64,000 bases of DNA, from positions 144,001-208,000 of the forward strand of contig CALYLO010000001.1 of the NCBI GenBank assembly GCA_944800085.1, written 5' to 3'. Positions 54,264 to 63,403 of this stretch are shown one piece after another (within the stretch, counting starts at the first letter, position 1; each line of letters starts with the position of its first letter). Both the position numbers and the translations under genes were made by a program. The DNA is from Paenibacillus melissococcoides (lineage in GTDB: Bacteria; Bacillota; Bacilli; Paenibacillales; Paenibacillaceae). The notes beneath the pieces are model-generated. The model was not told the DNA's origin and did not search any database. It was given only the letters and a program-made list of their open reading frames with translations.

Positions 54264-55313
54264 TTAGAGTTTTTTCCATACTTCCGCTTGTCCTGGCTCT
54301 TCGCCGGATGTCCACCAGCGCGCCTCGTAGACAGCGCCATTATGCGTTACCCGGTCGCCTCCAACGTAGATCTTGCTGGCGTCCCAAGCCGGATATTGCG
54401 AACCGCTGTCGCCCAACGTTTTGACGGTCAGGGCCGCAGAGGGCTGCGATTTGTTTCCTGCCGTATCGACGGCTCTTATTGTGTATGTGTAGGAAGTATT
54501 TTCCGTTAATCCCGTATCGGTGTACGAGGTCTGTGCCGTCGTTCCGACCAGCGTGCCGTTGCGGTATACTTCGTACTGCTGGATTCCATTCGGGCTTGAA
54601 GAAGGGCTCCACGTCAAGGAGATGCTCGTCTCCGTCTGCGAAGGCGAAGCTACGCTTGCAGGAACGGATGGCGTCACGCCGCCGGAACCATTGTTCAAGT
54701 TGACGTCAATGACTTGATAGAACGCATTGCCGGTATCGGCAATTTCCCAGACACCGAGGATGATATGATAGCCGCTGCGATCGGTCGGAACGCTGCATTG
54801 ATGCGATACGGAATTGTTAGGCTTTTGCCCGCCGTCATTATAGTAGCAGAACGGGTCCGGCTCAAGCTGGGCCCGAGTCAATGGCTGATTCGGATTCCAG
54901 TCTTTTTTCGTAATATAGTATTTCCACTCTTTCGTGGCATGCGGCGCGGTCAGATACCAAGTGAAGGTGTTGTTGCCGCCGTTCATATTGACTTTATTCC
55001 AGCGGGTAGACGATTGCGCATCCAACTCCGGGAACACGCCGCCGCCAGCGATATGGTCATCTTCCGGACCGCCGATCGGGAAGTTGCCCTTCGCTTCGAT
55101 GCTTTGCGGCTCGTACTCTACGAGTCCGCAATTGGTGTTCTCCCCGAGCTTGCATTGATAGGCGCGGCTGGGCGGGGATTCGATATAGCCATGGGCGGAC
55201 GCCTGCTCAGCGAATACCATCATGCAGAAGAAGGCGGCCAATACAGCGCCGAGAGCGACAAACAGCGGGGAAACTTTGGATGCTAGCGGATTCCATACTC
55301 GCAATTGATTCAT
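54264..55313 (-). CDS. AA10 lytic polysaccharide monooxygenase with FnIII and CBM5/12
   Basis: 349 residues from ATG 55313 (GAGGAGG upstream). The signal peptide ends QASA, exposing the His of HGYIESPPSRAYQC, the N-terminal copper ligand of the histidine brace; the second ligand is the His in YLTAPHATKEW. The AA10 domain runs to about residue 200, then a fibronectin III domain (PSVPASVASPSQTETSISLT) and a C-terminal CBM5/12 module (YPAWDASKIYVGGDRVTHNG, YEARWWTSGEEPG). It oxidatively cleaves crystalline chitin or cellulose outside the cell. Confidence 0.93.
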   Translation of the reverse strand: MNQLRVWNPLASKVSPLFVALGAVLAAFFCMMVFAEQASAHGYIESPPSRAYQCKLGENTNCGLVEYEPQSIEAKGNFPIGGPEDDHIAGGGVFPELDAQSSTRWNKVNMNGGNNTFTWYLTAPHATKEWKYYITKKDWNPNQPLTRAQLEPDPFCYYNDGGQKPNNSVSHQCSVPTDRSGYHIILGVWEIADTGNAFYQVIDVNLNNGSGGVTPSVPASVASPSQTETSISLTWSPSSSPNGIQQYEVYRNGTLVGTTAQTSYTDTGLTENTSYTYTIRAVDTAGNKSQPSAALTVKTLGDSGSQYPAWDASKIYVGGDRVTHNGAVYEARWWTSGEEPGQAEVWKKL

Positions 55314-55469
55314 AACAATACCTCCTCGTATAGTATTTCCTGAAGGCAGTTTTGAGTCTTTTTCCAGTCCTTTATAGAAACATAGAATGCCTTCAAAATT
55401 TCCAGCTTGCACATTGAAAATTAATATGGGGACTGGACTTTCCGGAATGTCTCTGGACAATGGAACTTA

Positions 55470-55720
55470 GGGTTCCATTCGGGGAAATTCGTCTCCCTCC
55501 TGTAGTCCAATCTACTTTTTAAGTCTGTTTCTCCGGTACTCGCTTGCACTTCTTACCCGCTGGCTGTTCCCTTCGGCAACTCATGCCCGACTGTAGCAGC
55601 GTCGGGGCAGCTCGTGAACCGAAGCGTGTTCTCATATGCGAGGGTGATTGATCGGCGAGTGCGCCGGAGACAGTCCGGAGAGTCCGTTCCCTGAATCCCT
55701 TATAGAAAGGAGGAATTCTC
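55470..55720 (+). ncRNA. Long left flank of the IS110 element, candidate bridge-RNA region
   Basis: About 250 bases without a gene lie directly before the IS110 transposase. IS110 elements carry a structured non-coding RNA in a long end that pairs with donor and target DNA. The stretch contains several short inverted repeats, for example around CGGGGCAGC and CCGGAGACAGTCCGG (about 55660-55685). The true element ends were not found, so limits are approximate. Confidence 0.4.
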
Positions 55721-56965
55721 TTGAAGCTTTTTGTCGGTATTGACGTCAGTTCCGAAGAACTGGAAGCCTGTTTGATGAAATCGGATGGCGACACCCTGGA
55801 GACCTTCAAGACCACCAACAATCTGCACGGCGCTTCTTACTTGCGGGATCGCATCATTTCTGCTGCGGTCAAGACAGCCTGCTCTGAGGTTCATATCGGG
55901 CTTGAAGCCACATCCGTCTACAGTTGGCATCCAGCCATGTACTTGCATGAGGATGAGGCCCTTCAACAATTGAATGCCAAGGTGTTCACCATTAATCCGA
56001 AGCTGATTAACAAATTCAAAGACGCTTATGCCGACCTGGACAAAACCGATCGCATCGATGCCTGGATCATTGCAGACCGCCTGCGTTTTGGCAGACTCAC
56101 GACGACTATCGTGATGCAGGAACAGTACATCGCCTTGCAGCGGCTCACTCGCATGCGATTCCATCTCGTACACAACCTTACCCGCGAGAAGCAATACTTT
56201 TTGCAAAATCTGTTCTACAAGTGCAATGCTTTTCGCGCGGAGGTGGACAGTTCCGTGTTCGGCCATGCCATCATGGAAATGCTCTCGGAAAAGTATAGTC
56301 TGGATGAGATGGCGAATATGGATGTCGCCCGTTTGGCTGACTATCTCAAGGACAAGGGGAGAAATCGTTTCCCCGATCCCGAACACGTCGCCCGCTGTAT
56401 TCAAAAGGCGGCTCGGGCCTCGTACCGTCTCTCGAAGGTTGTCGAGGATTCCATTGATTTGGTGCTGGGCACCTCAATTCAGTCGATCCGGAGCATCCAG
56501 AGTCAGCTTAAAGAGCTCGACAAGGCGATTGAGCGCATTTTAGACGGCATTTCCAGCAGCCAGTGCCTCCGTTCCATTCCGGGCATTGATCGGGTCTATG
56601 CCGCAGGCATCCTGGCCGAGATCGGCGACATCGACCGCTTCACGGATCAAGCCGCCTTGGCCAAGTATGCGGGTCTGACGTGGCGCAAGCACCAATCCGG
56701 CTCCTTCGAGGCGGAAGATACAAAGCGCATTCGTTCCGGCAACCGATTCCTTCGCTACTACCTTGTTGAAGCTGCCAACTCGGTAAAAAACCGCGACCCG
56801 GAATTCGGGGAGTACTACCGGAAGAAATTCAATGAAGTCCCTAAGCATCAACACAAACGTGCCCTCGTCTTAACGGCAAGAAAACTTGTGCGTCTGGTCG
56901 ATGTGCTGCTACGCAACGACCAACTCTATACGCCCAGAAGGAAGGTGAAGCCGACAGAGCAATAA
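55721..56965 (+). CDS. IS110-family transposase
   Basis: 414 residues from TTG 55721 (AAGGAGGAATTC upstream). The N-terminal DEDD/RuvC-like domain begins FVGIDVSSEELEACL (first Asp), with IGLEATSVYSW (Glu) and DKTDRIDAWIIAD (Asp pair). The C-terminal Transposase_20 domain has LRSIPGIDRVYAAGILAEIG, a helix-hairpin-helix, followed by the Ser-containing KYAGLTWRKHQSGSF. It is full length. The element sits upstream of the LPMO gene and is transcribed away from it. Confidence 0.9.
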   Translation: MKLFVGIDVSSEELEACLMKSDGDTLETFKTTNNLHGASYLRDRIISAAVKTACSEVHIGLEATSVYSWHPAMYLHEDEALQQLNAKVFTINPKLINKFKDAYADLDKTDRIDAWIIADRLRFGRLTTTIVMQEQYIALQRLTRMRFHLVHNLTREKQYFLQNLFYKCNAFRAEVDSSVFGHAIMEMLSEKYSLDEMANMDVARLADYLKDKGRNRFPDPEHVARCIQKAARASYRLSKVVEDSIDLVLGTSIQSIRSIQSQLKELDKAIERILDGISSSQCLRSIPGIDRVYAAGILAEIGDIDRFTDQAALAKYAGLTWRKHQSGSFEAEDTKRIRSGNRFLRYYLVEAANSVKNRDPEFGEYYRKKFNEVPKHQHKRALVLTARKLVRLVDVLLRNDQLYTPRRKVKPTEQ

Positions 56966-57824
56966 TGCCTTGGCTCATGAATTTTCTTCTCTAATTCCCA
57001 GTTAAATTATGGTATTTTACTTAATTTTCGACTGGGTCTAGTTTGGTGATGCCTTTTTTGGGATTGATCCTGCTGCACGCCAAGGAAATTTTCCAATTCT
57101 CATCAATCAGGGACTTGACATCATACCGCTGGACTAAAAGTTGAATTTGGACAAGCTCTACACAACGCCGGACCGTTGCTATTGAAGAGATGACCACCTC
57201 CTTTATAGAATGTAAACGTTTTAAATTAAAGTTATCTCGTTTTAACTTTTCCGTAAAAAAGAAAAGCAATCGGTAAAAATGACGAAATCGTGTCATTTAC
57301 AGCAAGAAAGCAGAAGTCAGGTCATGGATTGGAAGCTGGAATTGTCCGCTGATCGTTATTGTTGATTGATTATCAGGTTGGACTGGAGCTGTCACGTGTT
57401 GGCGGCATCTTTCACATAGTCAGGGTATGCTCGCAAGGTGCCGAAAATGAAGTCGGATTTACAAATGAAGGCTGCGTGTCGCCGCGTTAACTCCCCAGCA
57501 TTTGACAGGAGGGTCGAGAAGCGGGACATTCGTTGGTTTTATATTACAAAATTTTAACCAAATTGGCTATAACTAATTTTCATTATTTTGGAATAAAGTC
57601 AAATTGCATCCTTTGGTTGGAGAAATATCCGAGGACGACTTTCCATCTTATCGTGAATATGAAGAGGGATATCTATCCTTCCTTCACTTTATGTCAGCGT
57701 TGTGATGATGGCTTAGATTCCAGTAAGATAGTATTATCTAGTCGTTCGGCGAAAGCTTCCGGACCATCTTGTTGGGAGATGCGGATGTTGCTATGATGGG
57801 AGGAAACATAGAGGTAAGGAGACG
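56966..57824. other. Intergenic region after IS110, no confident gene
   Basis: It includes the right end of the IS110 element (not defined). A minus-strand frame at 57021-57296 (ISSIATVRRCVELVQIQLLV ...) has AAAGGAGGTG inside it but no start codon at a workable distance, so I do not call it. The 57300-57824 stretch shows nothing recognisable except the ribosome site of the next gene. Confidence 0.35.
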
Positions 57825-58432
57825 ATGAAGTTGGAGAGACGCGAGCATTTGAAGTCTGATGTATACGCTTACTTGAAGCGGATAGGCTATGACGGCCCGC
57901 TTGATGGAAGCGCCGCTGTGCTGGCCGATCTGCAGGAATGTCATCTGCATGCCGTGCCTTACGAAAACTTTGATATTTTGAACCGCGTGTCGTTGTCGCT
58001 GGATATTCCTGATCTTATAGATAAAATGATAATACGCCGCCGGGGCGGTTACTGCTTCGAGCTCAATGCCCTGTTCGGATGGCTGCTTCGGGAGCTTGGC
58101 TATCCGGTCACCGATTTGATGGCCCGCTTCTGGCGGGATGAACCGAATCTTCCGCCCAAGCGCCGCCACCAGGTTCTGCAAGTTAAGGCCGGAAGCGAGA
58201 CGTACCTGTGCGATGTCGGGGTAGGCGGAATTCGTTCTGGTGCGAGTATGCGCCGGAGTCCATTTTTACCCAGCAAGCGATGGCTGCTATCCGTACTCGC
58301 GAAGGTCGAAATACGCTCGCCGGAGATGAATTCCGCATCTTCACGGCCGATGGCGTCCACACCTTTGTCCCGGAGACGAAGGAGCAATATGATGAAGCAT
58401 TGAAAACCTATTTCGGCATCGAGCTCGGTTAA
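57825..58432 (+). pseudogene. Arylamine N-acetyltransferase, internal deletion and frameshift
   Basis: ATG 57825 follows AAGGAG. The first 140 residues are normal: VPYENFDI, the catalytic RGGYCFELN (Cys near residue 72), HQVLQV (His) and YLCDVGVGG (Asp), completing the Cys-His-Asp triad. Near 58230 the frame breaks, and the correct C-terminal text (WCEYAPESIFTQQAMAAIR to KTYFGIELG) resumes in another frame. About 60-100 residues are missing compared with the usual 260-280. The enzyme uses acetyl-CoA to acetylate arylamines; this copy should be non-functional. Confidence 0.8.
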
Positions 58433-58601
58433 GCCTGAGGCCGCACGGCAAAAAGGGGCTGTCCAATAAATCAATGAAAAATGAGGAAGGGCAAGACGGG
58501 ATAGCTGCGAATTGCGGAGGTGGGGGAGACGGTGAGATGTGACGAATGTGGAGGTGGGAGAGACAGCGGCGGGACGAGCGGCGGAAGAGGGGGAGGCAGC
58601 G

Positions 58602-58858
58602 AATCCTGCATATGTGCAGGAATTTACGCGATTTCATCAGCGATCTGATGCCATTCCTGCAAAAATGCATCATTTTCGCCGATTTTTTCTTTCAATCCAT
58701 TGGTATAGCTGAAGTTCCTGCGGTTTTGCAGGAATTCCTTTAACGGAGGAAACTTCACAAGGGAAAACTGTAATTTCGCAGTTTTTTTGGCAAGTCGATT
58801 TGTAAGAAGCAAGCGGGGGTGTCTCACTGTAGCAAAAAACTACTTATGGGACAGCCCC
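58602..58858 (+). repeat. Dispersed non-coding repeat, copy B
   Basis: This is the 257-base partner of copy A at 28476. It contains CCTGCATATGTGCAGG (perfect hairpin arms), CCTGCGGTTTTGCAGG, and AAACTGTAATTTCGCAGTTTTTTT, which looks like a small terminator. It ends in the GGGGGTGTC...GGGACAGCCCC hairpin. Both copies lie downstream of plus-strand genes (the oxidoreductase and the N-acetyltransferase). Confidence 0.8.
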
Positions 58859-58865
58859 TTTTTAC
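58815..58865. terminator. Terminator hairpin closing repeat copy B
   Basis: GGGGGTGTCTCA...TGTAG pairs with CTAC...TGGGACAGCCCC, followed by TTTTT on the plus strand. It lies between the convergent N-acetyltransferase remnant and mqnD. Confidence 0.65.
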
Positions 58866-58929
58866 TCTCTTCGATTCATCGGGTTCCGTTCCGTCCCGCA
58901 GGCAGAGCTGCTTGGCGGTGAACGGAAGG

Positions 58930-59763
58930 CTACAATCGCAGCAGGGCCGGATCAAAGGCTGGTACAAGCCCTTCGTCTGCCGCTCTTCTCAGAAGAGCAT
59001 CCACGGCTGCGTATCCGTCCTCGCCCAGGTTTGCGGTGAACTCGTTCACATAGAGATTGATATGCGCCTGCGCCACCTGCGGATCCATTTCCTGCGCGTG
59101 GTGGAGCACGTAGGACTGGGACGCCTTCGGATGCGCCCAGGCATACTCCACGGACGCGCGCGCCCATTTGGCAATCTTGCCTGCATCAAGGGTCCGGCGG
59201 GCAATGATCGCCCCGAGGGGGATTGGCAGGCCGGTATCCGCTTCCCACCAGCTCCCCATATCGGCCAGCAAGGTCAGCCCGTAAGACGGGTAGGTGAAGC
59301 GCGCTTCATGGATGACGAGTCCGGCGTCGATATGGCCGTCGCGCACCGCCGGCATAATCTGATGGAACGGCATGACAACGATCTCCCCTACGCCGCCGGG
59401 CACATGCTTCGCCGCCCACAAGCGGAACAGCAGATAGGCCGTCGAGCGCTCGCTCGGCACGGCCACGCGCCGGCCGCTGAGCGCCGCCGGATCGCTTCCG
59501 GCTTCCTTCGTCAGCACGAGCGGGCCGCAGCCTCGGCCGAGCGCGCCGCCGCAAGGGAGCAGCGCGTACTCGGACAGCACCCAGGGAAGCGCCGCATACG
59601 AGATTTTAAGGACCTCCGGACCCTGAGCGCTGGCGGCCAGACCGTTCGTAATATCGATGTCCGCATAGGTGACATCCAACTCCGGCGCTCCGGGAACAAG
59701 CCCGTGCACCCAGGCATGGAATACAAACGTATCGTTCGGACAAGGGGAAAAGGCAATTTTCAT
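58930..59763 (-). CDS. mqnD: 1,4-dihydroxy-6-naphthoate synthase (MqnD)
   Basis: 277 residues from ATG 59763, with GGAGGT inside the end of mqnB. The N-terminal KIAFSPCPNDTFVFHAWVHG is the MqnD signature, and GRRVAVPSERSTAYLL with VIHEARFTYP are typical of the MqnA/MqnD periplasmic-binding-like fold. It converts cyclic dehypoxanthine futalosine to 1,4-dihydroxy-6-naphthoate in the futalosine route to menaquinone. It starts two bases after the mqnB stop, so the two are translationally coupled. Confidence 0.9.
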   Translation of the reverse strand: MKIAFSPCPNDTFVFHAWVHGLVPGAPELDVTYADIDITNGLAASAQGPEVLKISYAALPWVLSEYALLPCGGALGRGCGPLVLTKEAGSDPAALSGRRVAVPSERSTAYLLFRLWAAKHVPGGVGEIVVMPFHQIMPAVRDGHIDAGLVIHEARFTYPSYGLTLLADMGSWWEADTGLPIPLGAIIARRTLDAGKIAKWARASVEYAWAHPKASQSYVLHHAQEMDPQVAQAHINLYVNEFTANLGEDGYAAVDALLRRAADEGLVPAFDPALLRL

Positions 59764-59765
59764 GA

Positions 59766-60470
59766 TTACAGCACCTCCGGTAAGACTGAACAAGCGGCTT
59801 CCAATGCTTTCAGCGCCTCTGGGATGCGCCATGCCGCCCGGTTGCGCGGGCCGACCGCGTTCGAGATCGACCGGATCTCGAATGCCGGCAGGCCGAACTG
59901 GCGGGCGGCCACAGCGACGCCGTATCCTTCCATCGCTTCGGCGGCGGCCCCGGGCACACGCTGCGCGAGCATGGCAGCCGTCTCGGCCGTGCCTGTCACC
60001 GTGGACAGGGTCAGCACGGGTCCGGCGCATGCCTGCAGCGGAATGGCCTGCAGCGCTTGACAGATACGCTCGGCCGTATCGGCATCGACCGGTATATAGA
60101 CCGAGCCGAAGCCAAGCTCGTCCACGCTGCAGAAGCCGTCTGGCGTCTCCGCCCCCAGGTCGGCCGCGATGATCGAGCTGGCCACCACGACGGAGCCGAC
60201 ATCGGCCCGCTCCGCGAAGCCGCCCGCAATGCCGGCGCACACGGCAGCGCCATAATCAGCGGCAGCCAGCTCCCGTGCGGTGCTCGCTGCCGCTGCGGCC
60301 GTACCGACGCCGCCGACGATTACGTTGAAGCGGGCGTCTCCGTCCAACCCGCGCAGGACGGCATCCCGCTCGGCGGGCACGGACGTTACAATGAGGATGC
60401 GATGTCCCGTTCCCGCTATCTTGCTGCGGAGAGGGGAGGCATCCACCTTATCGTTATGATGTGAACTCAT
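59766..60470 (-). CDS. mqnB: Futalosine hydrolase (MqnB)
   Basis: 234 residues from ATG 60470 with AAGGAGAG upstream; the longer frame to 60524 includes that site. It is a nucleoside-phosphorylase-like fold: RILIVTSVPAERDAVLRGL at the start, VCAGIAGGF, and the late AEAMEGYGVAVAARQFG with the catalytic Glu/Asp region and IRSISNAVGPRNRAAWRI. It hydrolyses futalosine (or aminodeoxyfutalosine) to remove the purine base. mqnA, mqnC and mqnE are not in the window. Confidence 0.88.
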   Translation of the reverse strand: MSSHHNDKVDASPLRSKIAGTGHRILIVTSVPAERDAVLRGLDGDARFNVIVGGVGTAAAAASTARELAAADYGAAVCAGIAGGFAERADVGSVVVASSIIAADLGAETPDGFCSVDELGFGSVYIPVDADTAERICQALQAIPLQACAGPVLTLSTVTGTAETAAMLAQRVPGAAAEAMEGYGVAVAARQFGLPAFEIRSISNAVGPRNRAAWRIPEALKALEAACSVLPEVL

Positions 60471-60641
60471 ATGAACTGACTCTCCTTGAATGTAGTTCCA
60501 GCCGGAACATTGTCCTACCTTCACGTTATCCGCTTCACGCCCGGAAGTAAAGGGAGTCCGGACAGGATTTTAGACGTAGGGCAACCTTCTACCTAGGAAT
60601 GTGTTTATAGTAACATATGAAGGCAACAATGTGCATCGCAT

Positions 60642-60678
60642 AAAAAAACGCCCCGAAACCTACTGGTTTCGAAGGCGG
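60642..60678 (-). terminator. Terminator overlapping the 3' end of the coiled-coil gene
   Basis: On the minus strand CGCC..CGAAACC, loop AGTA, GGTTTCG..GGCG then TTTTTTT. The hairpin includes the last codons and stop (60660-60662). Confidence 0.8.
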
Positions 60679-60992
60679 TTGATTTCTAATTCATGTTGAG
60701 CCGTTTTATGATAGGTGTACTCTATATCTTTGGTCAAGGAATCGATTTTATGGGAAATGAGATGGAGCATGGCGTGGATATCGCTAGGTTGTGACAGTTC
60801 CATCTGTGACCGGGAAGTCTTGACTTGTTTAACTTCACTCTCAATCGCCTCCAGCCGTAAGTCCATGTTGTCAAGGCGGTAGTCGACTTTATCGAGGCGT
60901 TGTTCAACCTGATCAAAACGTGTGTCCATCTTGTCTAGACGCTGCTCAACATTCTCGAGGCGCTGCTCGACCTGATCGAACCGCTGGTCCAT
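60660..60992 (-). CDS. Coiled-coil repeat protein
   Basis: 110 residues from ATG 60992, but coding text with the same repeat continues upstream to about 61063 (RFDQVEQRLDIMDQRFDQVEQ), where a stop precedes it and no good start exists; the N-terminus may be damaged. The body is a chain of 7-residue units of the form (R)FDQVEQR / LDKMDTR encoded by tandem 21-base units, giving a long coiled coil, then a helical C-terminus (IHAMLHLISHKIDSLTKDI). No enzymatic motif. A structural or phage-like tail-associated role cannot be told apart. Confidence 0.6.
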   Translation of the reverse strand: MDQRFDQVEQRLENVEQRLDKMDTRFDQVEQRLDKVDYRLDNMDLRLEAIESEVKQVKTSRSQMELSQPSDIHAMLHLISHKIDSLTKDIEYTYHKTAQHELEINRLRNQ

Positions 60993-61069
60993 TATGTCGA
61001 GGCGCTGCTCGACTTGATCGAACCTTCCGGATATATCTTCTCGGTCGCGCAGCAGGATCCTTCTGAGTT

Positions 61070-61356
61070 AAGGGGATAGCCTGTCGAACCTTGTTTTTTC
61101 CTGACCGGAGGGGAGAACAGTGCTAAGGTGGCGCTAAGGGTTGCTCAGACGGGAGAATGACGCAAAGGATTGCTCGATGGGAGAATGGCCCAAAGGGCAA
61201 AGGCTTGATCAAAGGATATCGCAGACATTGCAGACACTGCAGGCCCGTCCCGAGTCATGCATTTCCCTAGTGCCATCTGATTGAGGTACAATAAAGCTGT
61301 TCCAACCACTCGCGAAAGGCGAGGAAGGCTCAAGGCAGACAAGGAGATGTTCGGAC
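61070..61356. other. Intergenic region upstream of the thioesterase gene
   Basis: About 290 bases with no credible gene. GATGGGAGAATGG and CAGACGGGAGAATGA-like segments repeat near 61147 and 61180, and AAGGAGAT of the next gene lies at the end. Confidence 0.35.
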
Positions 61357-62121
61357 ATGGGAGTACAGTGGCGCGAGAAGCATTACATCCATTCGGACAA
61401 TTGTGATTATAAGAAGCGGTGCAAGCTGTCGACGCTGCTCGAATGGATGCAGCGGGCGGGCGATGCGCAGCTCGGGCACTACGGGGTATCGCTGGACGAG
61501 ATGATCCGGCAGGGCATGGCCTGGATGCTGGTTACGATCGATCTGGAGTGGAAAAGGCTTCCCGTCTACGGCGAGACGATCGAGATTGTGACATGGAACC
61601 GGGGGGCGACCGGCGTACAGTGGCAGCGCGATTTCCGCATTTACGGCCCGGATGGCGTGGACTGGGTAGCGCAGGCCCGGACTTCATGGGTGCTGGTCGA
61701 TCTGAACAAGCGCCGCATTCTTCGCGCATCGGCCTGTCCTTACGACCTGCCGGTGCATCCCGATGATTGCGTAGGCGGCATGCCGCGCAAGGTCGAGGTT
61801 CCGGCCGGCCTGAACCAGGAGCATGCTTATGAGATGACGGTGCGGCTAAGCAGCATCGACATGAACGGGCATCTGAACAATGCGCGTTTTGGCGATATTT
61901 GCCTTGATGCGATGCAGCCGGATGAACTGGAACGGGGGCTGTCCCGGTTCCGCATCACGTATCACCGGGAAGCCGTCTTGAACGACAAGATTACGGTCAT
62001 CCGCTCCGCATGGCAGGATGGTCATTGCTTCATCAGCGGGTTATCCGATGAAGGCACGGCGTATTTCGATGCGTTGATTGCAGCGGATCGGGACGAAATG
62101 CAGAGGAATGAAGTGGAATAG
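61357..62121 (+). CDS. Acyl-ACP thioesterase (FatA/FatB-like)
   Basis: 254 residues from ATG 61357 after AAGGAGAT. Two hot-dog domains: the first with WMQRAGDAQLGHYG and MAWMLVTIDLEWKRLPVYGE, the second with the catalytic region SSIDMNGHLNNARFGD (Asn-His pair). It would release fatty acids from acyl carrier protein in the cytoplasm. It is not close to the biosynthetic carrier-protein gene at 36,628, so a link is unlikely. Single gene. Confidence 0.85.
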   Translation: MGVQWREKHYIHSDNCDYKKRCKLSTLLEWMQRAGDAQLGHYGVSLDEMIRQGMAWMLVTIDLEWKRLPVYGETIEIVTWNRGATGVQWQRDFRIYGPDGVDWVAQARTSWVLVDLNKRRILRASACPYDLPVHPDDCVGGMPRKVEVPAGLNQEHAYEMTVRLSSIDMNGHLNNARFGDICLDAMQPDELERGLSRFRITYHREAVLNDKITVIRSAWQDGHCFISGLSDEGTAYFDALIAADRDEMQRNEVE

Positions 62122-62291
62122 ACAGCAACGGACAGGAGCGAAATTGGCTCCTGTTTTCTTTTTTATCCAGGAAAGAAGACATCGGTCAAAGAGACTGGTT
62201 AATCGACTCGAGCAGGCAGGACGGGGAAACCGATGCCGGAACCCCGGTACTCTGCCGGGATATTCATCAGAAGAGAATGGGAGCAGAGAGA

Positions 62292-63305
62292 ATGAAGAAG
62301 ACAGCAATCATGGCAGCGCTAGGCGCAGCCTTCCTCGCGGCGGTCTTGGGCCAGGATAGCGAGACTCAGGCCGCGGGGCGCAGCGTCGGGTATATGGATA
62401 CGGCGGCGAACCGCACCTTCGTGCCGATCCGATACTTAAGCGAGCAGATGAAGTATCAAGTGAAATGGGACAAGGCTGCCCAGCGCATCGATGTGCCCGC
62501 GAATGAGGACACGTTGTCCTTGACGGTCGGGAGCAAGAAGGCCCAGGTAAATAACGCGGTGAAGCAGATGGATGCGGCGCCTTTTGTCGAGGGAGGGACG
62601 ACCTATGTTCCGATTCGCTTCGTCGGAGAAGCGATGAAGCTACAGATGAAGTGGGACAAGGCGGCCTCCGCGCTCGTGTTCGCTACGGACAAGGGGACAC
62701 AGAAGCTGCTGGTCGTCTCCATGGAGCGCTTGAACCAAGCCGCTGCTCCCATGGAGAGCAGAAAACATTCACCGTCGGCAAGAAGCGCATTTCCGCTTCG
62801 ATCGTGGAGGTCGATCTGCTTCATCCGAAGATCCGGCTCGATGTGGCGGTGGCCGGAGGCAAGATTGGCTCCGTGGACAGCCTGAAGCATATGGCGGATA
62901 CGAGCAAGGCGGCGGTGGCGATGAACGGGACGTTTTTCGATGCGTATACGAAGACGAGCTACAAGCCGCCGTACGGACATATCGTGAAAAAGGGCGAGTT
63001 GGTGCATCCAAGTCTGGCCGACCGCCGAACCGTGCTCGTGTTCACGAAGGACAATGAGGTGGAATTCGTGAAGGGCAAGGAGTTCCCGCAGCGCTGTCGG
63101 CATAACGTCGGACCATAAGCTGATTCTGCTGACGACTTCCGGGGCCACGATTCCGGACCTGGCTCAGATGATGAAGCAGGCCGGCGCGCAGCAGGCGATG
63201 AATCTGGATGGCGGGGCATCAAGCGGGCTGTATTACAAAGGCAAATATATCACCTCTCCTGGCCGGGAGATCAGCAACGCGCTGCTCGTCCATTACGGCT
63301 ACTGA
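62292..63305 (+). pseudogene. Phosphodiester glycosidase with copper-amine-oxidase-like stalk domain, two frameshifts
   Basis: ATG 62292 starts a signal peptide (MKKTAIMAALGAAFLAAVLG) and a stalk domain with the paired RTFVPIRYLSEQMKYQVKWD and TTYVPIRFVGEAMKLQMKWD units. Near 62755 one extra base shifts the frame; the real text continues HGEQKTFTVGKKRISASIVE ... AAVAMNGTFFDAYTKTSYKP. A second break, probably a deletion, occurs near 63100, after which VGITSDHKLILLTTSG and AMNLDGGASSGLYYKG run to TGA 63305. The catalytic domain is NAGPA-like (phosphodiester glycosidase), a wall- or exopolymer-acting family. Confidence 0.75.
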
Positions 63306-63365
63306 TAGATAAGCGGGAGGCATGAACGCGTTGGCGGCTTCCTGCCGCGGGTTCGCGACGGACAA

Positions 63366-63397
63366 GGCCCACGCCGGCAAGCGAGCGTGGGTCTTGC
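63366..63397. terminator. Hairpin between convergent genes
   Basis: CCCACGC and GCGTGGG arms with a ten-base loop and a short T-containing tail on each side; terminator-like, moderate support. Confidence 0.4.
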
Positions 63398-63403
63398 TGT
63401 ATG

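Noticed and set aside
57021..57296. Possible small minus-strand gene after IS110
   Set aside because: The AAAGGAGGTG inside the frame has no usable start codon after it and no family match, so support is too weak.
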